Shown here: in pieces, positions 1 to 9,338 of the stretch
How the letters are laid out: every line of letters starts with the position of its first letter
How positions within the stretch are numbered: position 1 is the stretch's first letter
Assembly: GCF_900113005.1 (NCBI RefSeq)
Contig: NZ_FONW01000006.1
Coordinates: 1-64,000, forward strand
Direction of reading: 5' to 3'
Length of the DNA stretch: 64,000 nt
Source of the DNA: Sunxiuqinia elliptica
GTDB taxonomy: Bacteria; Bacteroidota; Bacteroidia; Bacteroidales; Prolixibacteraceae
Translations under genes and position numbers: made by a program
The notes under the pieces: model-generated
Told to the model about the DNA's origin: nothing
Databases searched by the model: none
What the model saw: only the letters and a program-made list of their open reading frames with translations

Positions 1-858
1 CTAGAATAGTTCATCAACTACCTGATTGAAGTAAGCGATGTTCTTTTTGATATCAGGCACTGAGTTGTCCCAGTTGTATTCATATTCGATGGAGAATAAT
101 CCTTCAAATTTTTCCTCTTTCAAAACTTCCAACATGTCTTTCAAAGGCAGGATTCCTGTTCCCCAAATTACATCATGCTGTTCGGCTTCGCCTTCCACTT
201 TTTCTTTGATGTCTTTAAAGTGAAGCGATTTCAAACGGCTTCCATATTGTTTCAACCCTTCAACCGGATCAATGCCCATCCGTTTCCAGTGACCAACATC
301 AGCACATGCCCCAATGCGATCGCTCAAGCCATCAACAGCTTTCATGAATAACTCAGGCGACCAGTAATTGGATGGTTTAGGGTGATTGTGAATGGCCACA
401 TCAATTTTGTACTTGTTGGCCAGCTGATCAACAAACTTCAGGTGTTTGTATTCGGGCTCGCAGGTGATAATTTCAATGCCCATGGCATCCGCAAACTGGA
501 ACAGTTGTTCCCATTCTGCTTCATCTTTACAAATAACCACACCACTGGCCTTAATTTTTACGCCTTTGGATTTAGCATATTTCAACACCTCTTTTTGGGT
601 GGCTTTATCCATTTTGAAATCCATGGTTCCTTCAATGTCTTTTCCCAATGGCTGTCCGTAGTAAACTTCCATGTAGTTCAAGCCCAATTCCTGCGCTTTA
701 TCTACTGCTTCCTGAAAGGTAAAACGGTGAAACGTATAACTCTGAACACCTAGTTCCCATCCGGCTTTCTTTAATTTTTTACTTGGTTGAGCTACTACTG
801 GAAATGCCATTACTAATGCAATTAAAAAAAGACCACAAGTCTTCATTGTTTGTCTCAT
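1..858 (-). CDS. Sugar phosphate isomerase/epimerase-like TIM-barrel protein, exported
   Basis: A 285-residue protein of the xylose-isomerase-like TIM-barrel family (AP endonuclease 2 superfamily). An N-terminal hydrophobic stretch ending near VVAQ looks like a signal peptide, so it probably acts in the periplasm. Candidate metal ligands are seen in order: the Glu of ITCEPEY, the HNH of VAIHNHPKP, the Asp/His of ADVGHW, the His of LHFKD and the Glu of FSIEYEY. A second ATG 12 bases inside (at 846) could be the real start; both keep the signal peptide. It is the last gene after a Gfo/Idh/MocA oxidoreductase on the same strand. In related Bacteroidota, such pairs accompany DUF1080 hydrolases and process 3-keto-glycosides, and a DUF1080 scrap lies just upstream of the pair. 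The exact substrate is not deducible. Confidence 0.85.
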   Translation of the reverse strand: MRQTMKTCGLFLIALVMAFPVVAQPSKKLKKAGWELGVQSYTFHRFTFQEAVDKAQELGLNYMEVYYGQPLGKDIEGTMDFKMDKATQKEVLKYAKSKGVKIKASGVVICKDEAEWEQLFQFADAMGIEIITCEPEYKHLKFVDQLANKYKIDVAIHNHPKPSNYWSPELFMKAVDGLSDRIGACADVGHWKRMGIDPVEGLKQYGSRLKSLHFKDIKEKVEGEAEQHDVIWGTGILPLKDMLEVLKEEKFEGLFSIEYEYNWDNSVPDIKKNIAYFNQVVDELF

Positions 859-952
859 TATCCTTCAATTTTAGTGTTTGTTGTTGGTTTTGTGTTCTAA
901 CAGGAGAAACCAGCTTGCACCAGTTTCTCCATTAAAGTATTTTGCTTTTAGC

Positions 953-2458
953 CTATTTAGGCATTGGTGGCAAAGCCCATCCTTCGCGATAGGTGTGGTT
1001 AATCCACTCTTCTGAAATCGCTTTCGCATTGAAATCAGCAAACTGACGATCGAAACGAGGATCGCCATCCACCACTTCAAACTTATCAACGGTTACCACT
1101 TTAATCTTATCTGAATCAGAAATATTCGTAAAACGCATATTTTCACCATCCCAGTGAAGGGTCCGGTTCAGCGACTGCAGACGTACGGCCAGCACTCCCA
1201 TCACAACCATTTCGTTGAATGGTCCGGAGTATGCGAAGTTGGCACTTGCCTCTTTTCGGCTGCCTTTCGATTCTTTACAGGCACGGATCCAGTCACGCTC
1301 GTGTGCTCCCGACCAAGGGCCGGCTTCTGAACCAGGGATACGAGCAATCGTTGGTGTTGGCTCTTTAAAGTCTTCCATTCTTTCGTAAGGCAACAAGGTA
1401 GGCTGCATACCATAATAGCTGGTCATGATCTTACCTTTGGTTCCCACAAACAGCAAACCACCGCCGCTGTCTTTACCTAAAACTTCACCATCAGGAAGTT
1501 CAATCGGACGTTCAGGAAGGAAACCACCGTCGTACCATACCACTTTAACCTCTGGCATACCAACATCAGGCATGTTTTTGCGGGCAGGGAACGTATAAGT
1601 TACCTTTTCGGCATGAGGAGCACTCTCGGTATTTACAAGCGTTGAAGAAGCCTCAACTTTTGAAGGGTATTTTAAATTCAGGGCCCAGAAAACCGGATCA
1701 AGTACGTGACAAGCCATATCGCCTAAGGCGCCAGTACCGTAATCCCACCAGCCACGCCAGTTCCAGGGTGTGTATGAAGGATGATAAGGACGGTAAGCAG
1801 CCGGCCCTAAAAACAGATCCCAATCCAGGGTTTTTGGAACTTTCACGTTCTCAGTTGGGCGTTGCAACCCTTGTGGCCAGATCGGACGGTCAGTCCAGGC
1901 ATGTACTTCAGTCACTTCGCCAATGGCTCCGGACCAGATCCACTCGCAAACACGACGAATGTCGTCACCTGAGTTCCCCTGGTTACCCATTTGCGTAGCA
2001 ACACCATATTTTTCAGCCAGTTTGGTCAACAGGCGTGATTCATATACCGAGTGTGTTAAAGGCTTTTGTGTGTAAACATGCTTGCCTAAAGTCATGGCGT
2101 GTGCTGTTACACCAGCGTGGGTATGGTCTGGCGTTGCCACCATTACCGCGTCGATTGAGTTACCCATTTTATCCAGCATCTCGCGCCAGTCATTAAATCG
2201 TTCTGCCTTCGGATAATCTTTAAATGTTTTATCGGCATATTTCCAATCCACATCACACAGAGCTACAATGTTTTCAGCGCTCATGTTACGCAGGTTGTTA
2301 CGTCCCATTCCACCGACACCAACTCCGGCGATATTCAGTTTATCACTCGGCGCAGTATGTCCAAATGATTTTCCCATAACGGTACTTGGGACTACTGAGA
2401 ATGCAGCGCCTGCCAGGGCAGTTGCTTTTACAAATTTTCTTCTGCTTATATTCTTCAT
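953..2458 (-). CDS. Gfo/Idh/MocA family oxidoreductase with Tat signal
   Basis: A 501-residue NAD(P)-dependent sugar oxidoreductase. The N-terminus carries a twin-arginine export signal (NISRRKFVKATALAG), so the folded, cofactor-loaded enzyme is probably exported by Tat. The Rossmann motif GVGVGGMG is at residues 45-52. The family's EKP catalytic motif appears here as QKP (residues 131-133), a variant that keeps the catalytic lysine. The C-terminal half is the usual alpha/beta dehydrogenase domain. The gene lies 94 bases upstream of the isomerase-like gene and 14 bases downstream of the stop codon of a DUF1080 remnant, which is natural operon spacing. Members linked to DUF1080 proteins interconvert glycosides and 3-keto-glycosides; that role is inferred here from context. 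Confidence 0.9.
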   Translation of the reverse strand: MKNISRRKFVKATALAGAAFSVVPSTVMGKSFGHTAPSDKLNIAGVGVGGMGRNNLRNMSAENIVALCDVDWKYADKTFKDYPKAERFNDWREMLDKMGNSIDAVMVATPDHTHAGVTAHAMTLGKHVYTQKPLTHSVYESRLLTKLAEKYGVATQMGNQGNSGDDIRRVCEWIWSGAIGEVTEVHAWTDRPIWPQGLQRPTENVKVPKTLDWDLFLGPAAYRPYHPSYTPWNWRGWWDYGTGALGDMACHVLDPVFWALNLKYPSKVEASSTLVNTESAPHAEKVTYTFPARKNMPDVGMPEVKVVWYDGGFLPERPIELPDGEVLGKDSGGGLLFVGTKGKIMTSYYGMQPTLLPYERMEDFKEPTPTIARIPGSEAGPWSGAHERDWIRACKESKGSRKEASANFAYSGPFNEMVVMGVLAVRLQSLNRTLHWDGENMRFTNISDSDKIKVVTVDKFEVVDGDPRFDRQFADFNAKAISEEWINHTYREGWALPPMPK

Positions 2459-2472
2459 CTCTATTTAGTGAT

Positions 2473-2583
2473 TTATAAGGTTTCTAAGTTTAGGTTTCTC
2501 CAGAGGACTTTGATTTCGCCTCCATCGTGTATTTGAAGGGCAATGCGACCTGGTATAAAACCTGACTTATAGGGGGATAGGGA
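2473..2583 (-). pseudogene. 3' remnant of a DUF1080 (3-keto-disaccharide hydrolase) gene
   Basis: Reading the minus strand between the discoidin gene and the oxidoreductase gives about 36 open codons ending in TAA at 2475-2473, with the typical DUF1080 C-terminal signature GRIALQIHDGGEIKV followed by LWRNLNLETL. DUF1080 proteins end in this way (ALQxHDGG...VxWRNL). There is no start codon and no upstream part; the stop TAA of the preceding SusCD-locus gene (2587-2589) abuts the fragment and is in its frame. The spacing of 14 bases to the oxidoreductase start is what an intact operon would have. I infer that a DUF1080-oxidoreductase-isomerase operon lost its front when the SusCD locus arrived or when a deletion joined the two. 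Confidence 0.75.
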
Positions 2584-2586
2584 AAA

Positions 2587-3978
2587 TTAGTCAACCCCCC
2601 AAACATATAGTTCAGATAAATCCATCTGTGCTCCACTGGTTGGCCCGATATTATTGTTGGCATAGGAAAATGCTTCCGTTATAATAAATCGAAGATATCT
2701 CCCATGTGACGGAGTAACTTCAAAAACATGAGAACGAGCTCCATTGTTAGTAATTTGCCAATCGCCAATTTTTTCCCAAGTGTTCAGATCATCACTAATT
2801 TGGAAATATCCCTTTTTTTGGTTGCCGCGATAAATGTTATCAGGCTTACGTAGTCCAATTTTAACAATATTCTTTGAGGCTTTCATATCTATGACAAAGT
2901 AATATGGCATAGGCTTTGGCACATCCCATTTAGATCCCCAGAAGGTGGAGATATCATTGTCTAGTAATTTTTCTGGAGTTCGATTAAGGTCAATATACTT
3001 GGTTTCTTCGCATATACATGAATTCCATTCAATAATTTCCCAAGTTGTTCTAGATAATTCGTAAGCAGAACAGCTAATATGCAATAAAATAGTCGCTCCT
3101 TGTTGGGCAATTGTATGTTCCGAAACTTCTTTAATTCGTAGAGGAAGGATGTATTCTCCGAATAAATAGAGGTCAGGTTTATTTAACAAATTCTTCCGAA
3201 CGATTGAAATATTCAAATCTTTAGATTTTTGTCCAACATTCAGAAAGTGTTCATTGGAAAAAAGTTGATATGAATTGTCCGGTAGGAGCAGATAATTGGT
3301 GTTATTTGCATCATTATATTTTGTTAATTCTTGAGTATCAACTTCAATCTTGAAATTCAGTTTTGCTTGAGGTTTATAGTTGGTTTGAATAGATACAGGA
3401 ACATTAAAACTTTCTGGGTCGTTAAGCGAGAGAGAAATAGGAGTCTCAGATAATCCTGGCTCAGTGAATTCAATATAAGGTTCAGATAAGACAGGAATAA
3501 GCAGTACATTTGAATTATCAGCTAAAAGTTCAATATCATTAACCGCTTCAATACGGATAGGTAATGCAAAACTCTTCTTTTGCGATGAGAGTTTCTTAAT
3601 TGCGGTCGTGTTAAATAGAATGCAGAATTTGTCTGATGCTTCTTTTTCGGCAATATTTAACTCTTTATTTTCAAAAGTAAAGCAGTTAGCTGGTAAAATC
3701 TCATATTGAGAGTTTTCTGCTGTATTGTATGATTCTAGCAGATCATTTGCTATTGTAAGCTTTAATTTGGCTTCTTTTCTGCCAATTCCAGATTTATTGA
3801 CAATAAGCTCATACTTATATGTTCCAAAATTAAATAGTTGAGCGTTTTGCACCCCTGATTTTATTAGGTAGACTTTATCTTCTGTAATGTCATTCATTCG
3901 GTTATCTTCGCATGAAAAAATTAAGGGTATGAATGAAAATATAAACAGGAGTTTTATTGTTATTTTTTTCGTATTCAT
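2587..3978 (-). CDS. Surface lipoprotein with DUF1735 and discoidin (F5/8 type C) domains
   Basis: A 463-residue predicted lipoprotein: hydrophobic N-terminus with a lipobox ending at Cys23 (IFSC). Two repeated beta-sandwich segments of DUF1735 type (about residues 30-150 and 165-295) carry the family hallmark of a YN..N..NY..LP..Y pattern (for example YNDANNTNYLLLPDNSY). The C-terminal ~150 residues resemble a coagulation factor 5/8 C domain (LLDNDISTFWGSKW, then FVIDM near 360 and RYLRFIIT near 430), a carbohydrate-binding fold. It is the last gene of the SusC-SusD operon, 21 bases after SusD, in the place of SusE/F-like surface glycan-binding proteins. A paralogue occupies the same slot in the second locus (48204-49586). 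The ligand is unknown. Confidence 0.85.
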   Translation of the reverse strand: MNTKKITIKLLFIFSFIPLIFSCEDNRMNDITEDKVYLIKSGVQNAQLFNFGTYKYELIVNKSGIGRKEAKLKLTIANDLLESYNTAENSQYEILPANCFTFENKELNIAEKEASDKFCILFNTTAIKKLSSQKKSFALPIRIEAVNDIELLADNSNVLLIPVLSEPYIEFTEPGLSETPISLSLNDPESFNVPVSIQTNYKPQAKLNFKIEVDTQELTKYNDANNTNYLLLPDNSYQLFSNEHFLNVGQKSKDLNISIVRKNLLNKPDLYLFGEYILPLRIKEVSEHTIAQQGATILLHISCSAYELSRTTWEIIEWNSCICEETKYIDLNRTPEKLLDNDISTFWGSKWDVPKPMPYYFVIDMKASKNIVKIGLRKPDNIYRGNQKKGYFQISDDLNTWEKIGDWQITNNGARSHVFEVTPSHGRYLRFIITEAFSYANNNIGPTSGAQMDLSELYVWGVD

Positions 3979-3999
3979 TGTTTTTATTTTTTTTGAGGG

Positions 4000-5829
4000 C
4001 TACCAACCATAGTTTTGAGTAATATTTTTCATTTCGTCTAATTGAGACTGATGAATAGGAAATAAATAGTGTTTTGACTGAAATACCAAAGGCAAACAGA
4101 TTTGGTCAGTACGTTCCCATGAGTCTTCATAATTGGTTGCAAGCAGGTTTCTTCCGTAGCGTGGTCCATTGCTTTCTTTATCTGCAATCATCCAAGTACG
4201 AATATCATAATAACGAAGATTCTCGAAAGCCATTTCTACCATTCGTTCCTTACGAATGAGTTCACGAAGAAGACTCTGGTTTCCTATTACTTCAGGGTAA
4301 GCTTCTTCAATATCATTAAGGCCACTTCTATTGCGAATTTTATTGATGTATTCTAAAGCGCTGGCTTCATCCCGAGTTGGTTTTTCATTGCATGCTTCAG
4401 CGTAATTAAGATATACTTCCGCCAGCCTAATATATGGCCAACTAAAGCTTCCCCATTTATTGTTATCCATATCGTTTCTTGGGTCAGTCATTCTTCTCCA
4501 CAGATATCCGACCTTACAGAAGTCGCCAGATTTATTGTTATAGGTAGAAGTACCTCCCGTATGAAAAGTAACCAACTTTTTCCCTTGGAAAGTATTGATC
4601 CAATACATTCCATTAAAAAGAACTGATGCGTAAAATCGAGCATCACGTCCAACGCAACTCTTGTGCGCTTTTATTGTAAACTTGTCGATAGGATGCACAT
4701 ATGAATCGATGAATCCTTCATCAGAGTATCCAGATAATGGGTCGATTATAGGTGCCCCATCAGTTTGATAATTGGTTATAGGGAAACGCCCTGACTTTTC
4801 CATCGGATAAGTGTCAACCAATTTCATAGATGGAGCATAACCTCCGTATCCATGTTTAACGACCAAAGGGGGATTACAACGTACATTCCATAACCAACCA
4901 TTAGATTCCCATTTAGCAAAAATCAATTCATCATTCCATTTCTCGAAGTAAATTCCCATGTAAGATTTTATCCCCTTTTGAAAAGGATCGGTCTCTTCAC
5001 TGTTTTCATAAAGCTTATATATACCTAAATCGATAACGTCTTTGGCGCCCTGTGCTGCTTTTGTCCATTTAGAAGGATCAGGAACTTGAGGAAACAGAAA
5101 GTCTCCATAATGGTTTTTCATCCCCCTGTACAGGTCACAGCCATTGAATAGGGGGCGGGCTGCATACAATAGCATGCGTGCTCGAGTTGCTAAAGCAGCT
5201 CCTTTTGTGGCTCGACCATACCACGCCGGATCTTGAATTTTAAGAGGTAAGTCTTTAGCTGCTTTTTCCAATTCGCTATTGATAAACTCGAAGCAAAAAT
5301 CTAAAGAGTGTCTGTCTATTTCTTCATTTTTTATATTCAGATCAGGAATTTTATCCCCCCAAATATAGACTGGTCCATATTGTTGAACCATCATAAAATA
5401 AAGGTATGCTCGAATGAAACGAGCTTCTGCTTTAGCATGCTGACGTTCTTCTTGTGATAATTCCAGACAGTTGTCAACATTTTCGATAAAAATGGAAGCT
5501 TGATGAATTCCTTTATAATTATGAGACCACGTATGATATAAGTTGGTTGAAGGATTCCATGAGCCATCATTGTGTCCGAGATAAGGTGCCCACGCAATCC
5601 ATGAATAGTATGCTTCATCTGATCGGGGAGTAGTTGATTCTTTGGCTTCGTAATCGTTTGGTAGAAAAGAATATACTTGAGCAAGATAGCGTTCAGTTGT
5701 TGCACGCTTATCAAATGCTTCTTCTATAGTCATTTGATCGTTTAAATCAGGGGTGAGATATTCTTCACAAGAAAAGAACATCATCATCATAACAGGAATA
5801 ACTATGTGTAAGGATGTTTTTTTTAACAT
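4000..5829 (-). CDS. RagB/SusD family nutrient-binding outer-membrane lipoprotein
   Basis: A 609-residue SusD homologue. The lipobox ends at Cys21 (FFSCEEY). Family landmarks are visible: an N-terminal TPR-like region with AEARFIRAYLYFMMVQQYGPVY, the mid-protein WGSFSWPYIRLAEVYLNYAEA helix pair (broken here into its parts: RLAEVYLNYAEA), and the C-terminal RKERMVEMAFENLRYYDIRT stretch followed by YLFPIHQSQLDEMKN ending in NYGW. SusD caps the SusC channel and holds the glycan or peptide-glycan on the cell surface. It starts 11 bases after SusC ends, so translation is probably coupled. The best match in the window is the SusD of the second locus. Substrate cannot be read from the sequence. Confidence 0.95.
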   Translation of the reverse strand: MLKKTSLHIVIPVMMMMFFSCEEYLTPDLNDQMTIEEAFDKRATTERYLAQVYSFLPNDYEAKESTTPRSDEAYYSWIAWAPYLGHNDGSWNPSTNLYHTWSHNYKGIHQASIFIENVDNCLELSQEERQHAKAEARFIRAYLYFMMVQQYGPVYIWGDKIPDLNIKNEEIDRHSLDFCFEFINSELEKAAKDLPLKIQDPAWYGRATKGAALATRARMLLYAARPLFNGCDLYRGMKNHYGDFLFPQVPDPSKWTKAAQGAKDVIDLGIYKLYENSEETDPFQKGIKSYMGIYFEKWNDELIFAKWESNGWLWNVRCNPPLVVKHGYGGYAPSMKLVDTYPMEKSGRFPITNYQTDGAPIIDPLSGYSDEGFIDSYVHPIDKFTIKAHKSCVGRDARFYASVLFNGMYWINTFQGKKLVTFHTGGTSTYNNKSGDFCKVGYLWRRMTDPRNDMDNNKWGSFSWPYIRLAEVYLNYAEACNEKPTRDEASALEYINKIRNRSGLNDIEEAYPEVIGNQSLLRELIRKERMVEMAFENLRYYDIRTWMIADKESNGPRYGRNLLATNYEDSWERTDQICLPLVFQSKHYLFPIHQSQLDEMKNITQNYGW

Positions 5830-5840
5830 TGTTTCAGTTG

Positions 5841-8800
5841 TTAAAAGTTTAGATTAACTCCAAGAGTAAAAGTTTTCATATTGGGATATACTGCACCTTG
5901 CTGATTTGTGATTTCAGGATCCCAAAGTTTAAAGCTGCTTAATGTGAGTAAGTTGACTCCTTGAGTGAAAAATCGGATAGACGAAAATCCTACTTTATTA
6001 GAAATTGACGTATGGAGGGTGTAGCCCAATTCTGCATTCTTCAATCTAAGAAAGCTATTGTCAATTTGTTTAGCGGTAGATCTTTGTCTATTGTTCTCGT
6101 TTGTGTAAATAGACATTCTTGGATATTTGGCTTTGGGATTTGGAACTTCTACTTTCCATCTATTTTTTGCAACATCGGCATACACTCCAGATAGGAATAA
6201 ATTGGAATTTTCAAATCCGTTAATTGCAGTTCCTCCAGTAAACATAGTTACATTCTCTACTCCTTGGCAAAATAGAGATAGGTCGATACCTTTATAAGCC
6301 AAGCTAATACCAAATCCATAATTAATTTCGGGAATACTGGTTCTTCCTATTGGAACTATATCTGAAGCGTTAACTACCATATCACCATTGATATCACGGT
6401 ATTTCAAGTCCCCTGGACGAACGGGGCCGTATTGCTGAACTGGAGAATTCTGAATGTCTTCTTCTGACTCAAAATAACCTATTGCGACTAATCCAAATTG
6501 TTGGTATAGGGGTTTCCCAACCTGACTTTTGTAAGCCATTATTGGGGTTGGTTTGTCATCGTATAATTTTTTATTTCTGTTGAATGTGAAGTTGGCTCTG
6601 GCTGAGATAAATAAGTCTCCAATTTGTTCTCTGTAATCCATTGATGCATCAATTCCTTTGTTTTCCATCTTTCCAAGATTAACATAAGGGGCAACATTAA
6701 TTCCGACTATGGATGGAACGCTTTCTCGTTCAATGAAAATACCGTCACGTAATTCATGAAAGTAATCAGCTTGTATATTGAGCTTATTGAATAGCCCAAC
6801 TTCAATTCCAATGTTAAATTTCTTTGCTTTTTCCCATGAGACATGGGGGTTTCCCGGATACCCTGTCGCAAGCCCTCTAATCCAGGATTGTCCCATTTCT
6901 CCAAAGGTGAAAGAGTTGTAGTCTTGCATTTCTGGATTGAAAGCGAATCGGCGACCTCCTCCAATTTTGTCGTTACCTATAGTGCCGTAAGATCCTTTTA
7001 ATTTTAATGTGTTAATGATTGGATTAAGAGGAAGAAAAAAGTTTTCACTACTAAGCAAATACCCCAGTGCTATTGAGGGGAAAAAGCCATACTGTTTCCC
7101 TGGTGAGAAATTTTCGGAGCCATTGTAGCCAAAATTTCCTTCTGCAAAATACTTATCGCGGAAAGCATAGGTAATACGGCCAGCAATTCCCATATTTCTG
7201 TATGGAAGAGAGTATACATATTTGGTTGGAAAATTATTTACATGTTCGCGTTGGTTGAATAAAAATAAACCCCCAACTCTATGATTTCCATTAAATACTC
7301 GATTATAGGTAAGAGATGCTTCTAAGTAGGTTGTACGTGTACCTGCATTTCCTCTTTCAAAAGTCATATAATTTCCGCCATCGGTAGTTCTTTTTAAAAT
7401 GAGGTTACCTTCAGTATCTCTGTCGATAGCGTAATAAGTTGTGGGATTCTTTTTACGGATGATACTGGCAGAATTGTATGCATCCCATGAAAATTTAATA
7501 TTCGCTTTTAATCCAGGGGTTATTAATTCAGAGAAATCTTGAGTGATTCCGATTAAAGATTGGGCATTATTGTTGAAAATCTGGACATATCCTGTATTAT
7601 TAAGCAGGTTGTATGGGTTTTGTCCAATATCTGGTTTAGCTAAGCTTCCATCTGAATATATTTTGGGTATAGCTATAGGAACAGTTTGAAAAGAATACAA
7701 CCAAAGGCTTGTTGTATTTGGCCTATTTTTGATCTCGTATTGATTGGATAGGTTTAAGTTCAGGATAGTATTTCGGTGTAGTTTTATGTCAATATTCGAG
7801 CGAAACGAATATTTGGTCCAATTTAGCGAAGGATTGTATTCTTCACTTTCAATTGCATCGAAAATACCATTTTCACGATATACTGATCCAGACACATAAA
7901 AATTAGCAATTTTTCCTCCGCCAGAAACACTCGCATTTAAACGATTACTAGTTGTAACATTCTTATAAATTTCATTGAGCCAATCAATATTTGGATATAG
8001 GTCAGGATCTGATCCATTAAGATATTTTTGCTTGGCTTCCTCGGAATAGAAATTCCGTCCTTTGTTAGCCTCTCTGTGCACTTCATTGTATAAATCGATG
8101 AACTGTTCTGCATTTGCCATTTCTGGCATGCGAGTTGGAGAGAGTAGTCCAGTTTCTGCTTTTATATTGATTAAAGGCTTGCCTGTTTTTCCTTTTCGAG
8201 TAGTAACAAGTACAACTCCATTTGCTCCTCTAACACCGTAGACAGCTGTTGCTGTTGCATCTTTTAAAATCGAAAATGTTTCAATGTCTTCAACATCTAC
8301 TAAGTCCAGCGAACGTTCAATCCCATCGACTAGTACAAGTGGACGGTTATTGGCCCCGAAAGTACTTACTCCACGAATCCAGAAATCAGCTCCAGATCCA
8401 GGTTCTCCAGAACGTTGAACTGCAACAATTCCCGCCAATTGTCCGGCAAGACTTGTACTTAGTTTTCCCACAGGCATCCTTAAGTCTGGGACTTTTACAG
8501 ACGTGATTGCTCCAATAACACTTTCTTTGCGTTGTTTCCCATATGCAACAACAACAACATCTTTCAATTCTTGAGAATCTTCCTTTAAAGTAATGTTAAC
8601 ATCTTGTTGTCCCGTGTACTCAAGAGTTTCGCTGGTCATCCCGATAAACGAGAAAATTAATTTATTTCCTGGAGATACATTGATTTGAAAGGATCCATCA
8701 ATATCTGTCATTACTCCACGGGTGGTGCCTGATATGGTAATTGCTGCTCCTGGTAGAGGTAATCCTTTTTCGTCTGTAATTTTACCTTTTAGTATTTTCT

Positions 8801-9206
8801 CCGTTGAATCTTGCAAGGGTAAAGCTGATGGCTCAGAATTATTGGGTAGTTTCCCAATAGATATCTGTCGGTCGCGGATAATGTAAGAGTTATCGGTTCC
8901 TTTTAGCAATAAGTCTAGAATTTCATCAATATTTTTGTTTGAAACATTAATATTGACTTTTCGATGAGTGTTTACTTGTTGGTCTTGATAAAAGAAAATA
9001 AATTCAGATTGAGATTCAATATCCTTTAGCACTTCCTTCACCGTGGCATGTTCCAATTTTATTGAAAGCCTTGTATTTTGAGAATAACTGGATATACTAT
9101 ATGCAAAGGCAGCATTAAAAATAACCAGAAACAAGGTAAGCCTCATAACAAAAAATATTTTTCGAAGACTCTTGATGAAATCCTCTTCTGTTGAAATTTT
9201 TTCCAT
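5841..9206 (-). CDS. SusC/RagA-type TonB-linked outer-membrane receptor with STN signalling domain
   Basis: A 1121-residue TonB-dependent transporter. Order of parts: signal sequence (about residues 20-43), STN domain (about 45-115, with VKEVLKDIESQSEFIFFY), carboxypeptidase-D-like regulatory domain (about 138-215, GLPLPGAAITISGT), TonB-linked plug with LVLVDGIERSLDLVDVEDI and SILKDATATAVYGVRGANG, then a long beta-barrel ending in LGVNLNF with a terminal aromatic as outer-membrane barrels have. The STN domain is the part that talks to FecR anti-sigma factors across the periplasm, and fecR and an ECF sigma gene lie directly upstream. A hairpin separates fecR from this gene. The receptor is closely similar in plan and in many motifs to the SusC at 42873-46292. 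Confidence 0.95.
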   Translation of the reverse strand: MEKISTEEDFIKSLRKIFFVMRLTLFLVIFNAAFAYSISSYSQNTRLSIKLEHATVKEVLKDIESQSEFIFFYQDQQVNTHRKVNINVSNKNIDEILDLLLKGTDNSYIIRDRQISIGKLPNNSEPSALPLQDSTEKILKGKITDEKGLPLPGAAITISGTTRGVMTDIDGSFQINVSPGNKLIFSFIGMTSETLEYTGQQDVNITLKEDSQELKDVVVVAYGKQRKESVIGAITSVKVPDLRMPVGKLSTSLAGQLAGIVAVQRSGEPGSGADFWIRGVSTFGANNRPLVLVDGIERSLDLVDVEDIETFSILKDATATAVYGVRGANGVVLVTTRKGKTGKPLINIKAETGLLSPTRMPEMANAEQFIDLYNEVHREANKGRNFYSEEAKQKYLNGSDPDLYPNIDWLNEIYKNVTTSNRLNASVSGGGKIANFYVSGSVYRENGIFDAIESEEYNPSLNWTKYSFRSNIDIKLHRNTILNLNLSNQYEIKNRPNTTSLWLYSFQTVPIAIPKIYSDGSLAKPDIGQNPYNLLNNTGYVQIFNNNAQSLIGITQDFSELITPGLKANIKFSWDAYNSASIIRKKNPTTYYAIDRDTEGNLILKRTTDGGNYMTFERGNAGTRTTYLEASLTYNRVFNGNHRVGGLFLFNQREHVNNFPTKYVYSLPYRNMGIAGRITYAFRDKYFAEGNFGYNGSENFSPGKQYGFFPSIALGYLLSSENFFLPLNPIINTLKLKGSYGTIGNDKIGGGRRFAFNPEMQDYNSFTFGEMGQSWIRGLATGYPGNPHVSWEKAKKFNIGIEVGLFNKLNIQADYFHELRDGIFIERESVPSIVGINVAPYVNLGKMENKGIDASMDYREQIGDLFISARANFTFNRNKKLYDDKPTPIMAYKSQVGKPLYQQFGLVAIGYFESEEDIQNSPVQQYGPVRPGDLKYRDINGDMVVNASDIVPIGRTSIPEINYGFGISLAYKGIDLSLFCQGVENVTMFTGGTAINGFENSNLFLSGVYADVAKNRWKVEVPNPKAKYPRMSIYTNENNRQRSTAKQIDNSFLRLKNAELGYTLHTSISNKVGFSSIRFFTQGVNLLTLSSFKLWDPEITNQQGAVYPNMKTFTLGVNLNF

Positions 9207-9260
9207 AAATTTGATTGTTTTTGTTTATTAGATGACTTTTAGGTCGTTTAATTGAAATGA

Positions 9261-9292
9261 AACCGGGAATTGTTTGGACGCATCTCCCGGTT
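9261..9292 (-). terminator. Hairpin between fecR and susC (locus 1)
   Basis: An inverted repeat with arms AACCGGGA and TCCCGGTT, separated by 16 bases, lies between the end of fecR and the start of susC. On the plus strand it is followed by a run of T; on the minus strand, the direction of transcription, the tract after it is the weaker TTCATTT. It may act as a leaky terminator that sets the sigma/fecR transcript apart from the susCD transcript. The second locus has a similar hairpin in the same place (42791-42826). Confidence 0.6.
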
Positions 9293-9338
9293 TTTTGATT
9301 CTTTAGTGTTGTTTTTTGTTCGGTTTACTTCATAAGCA

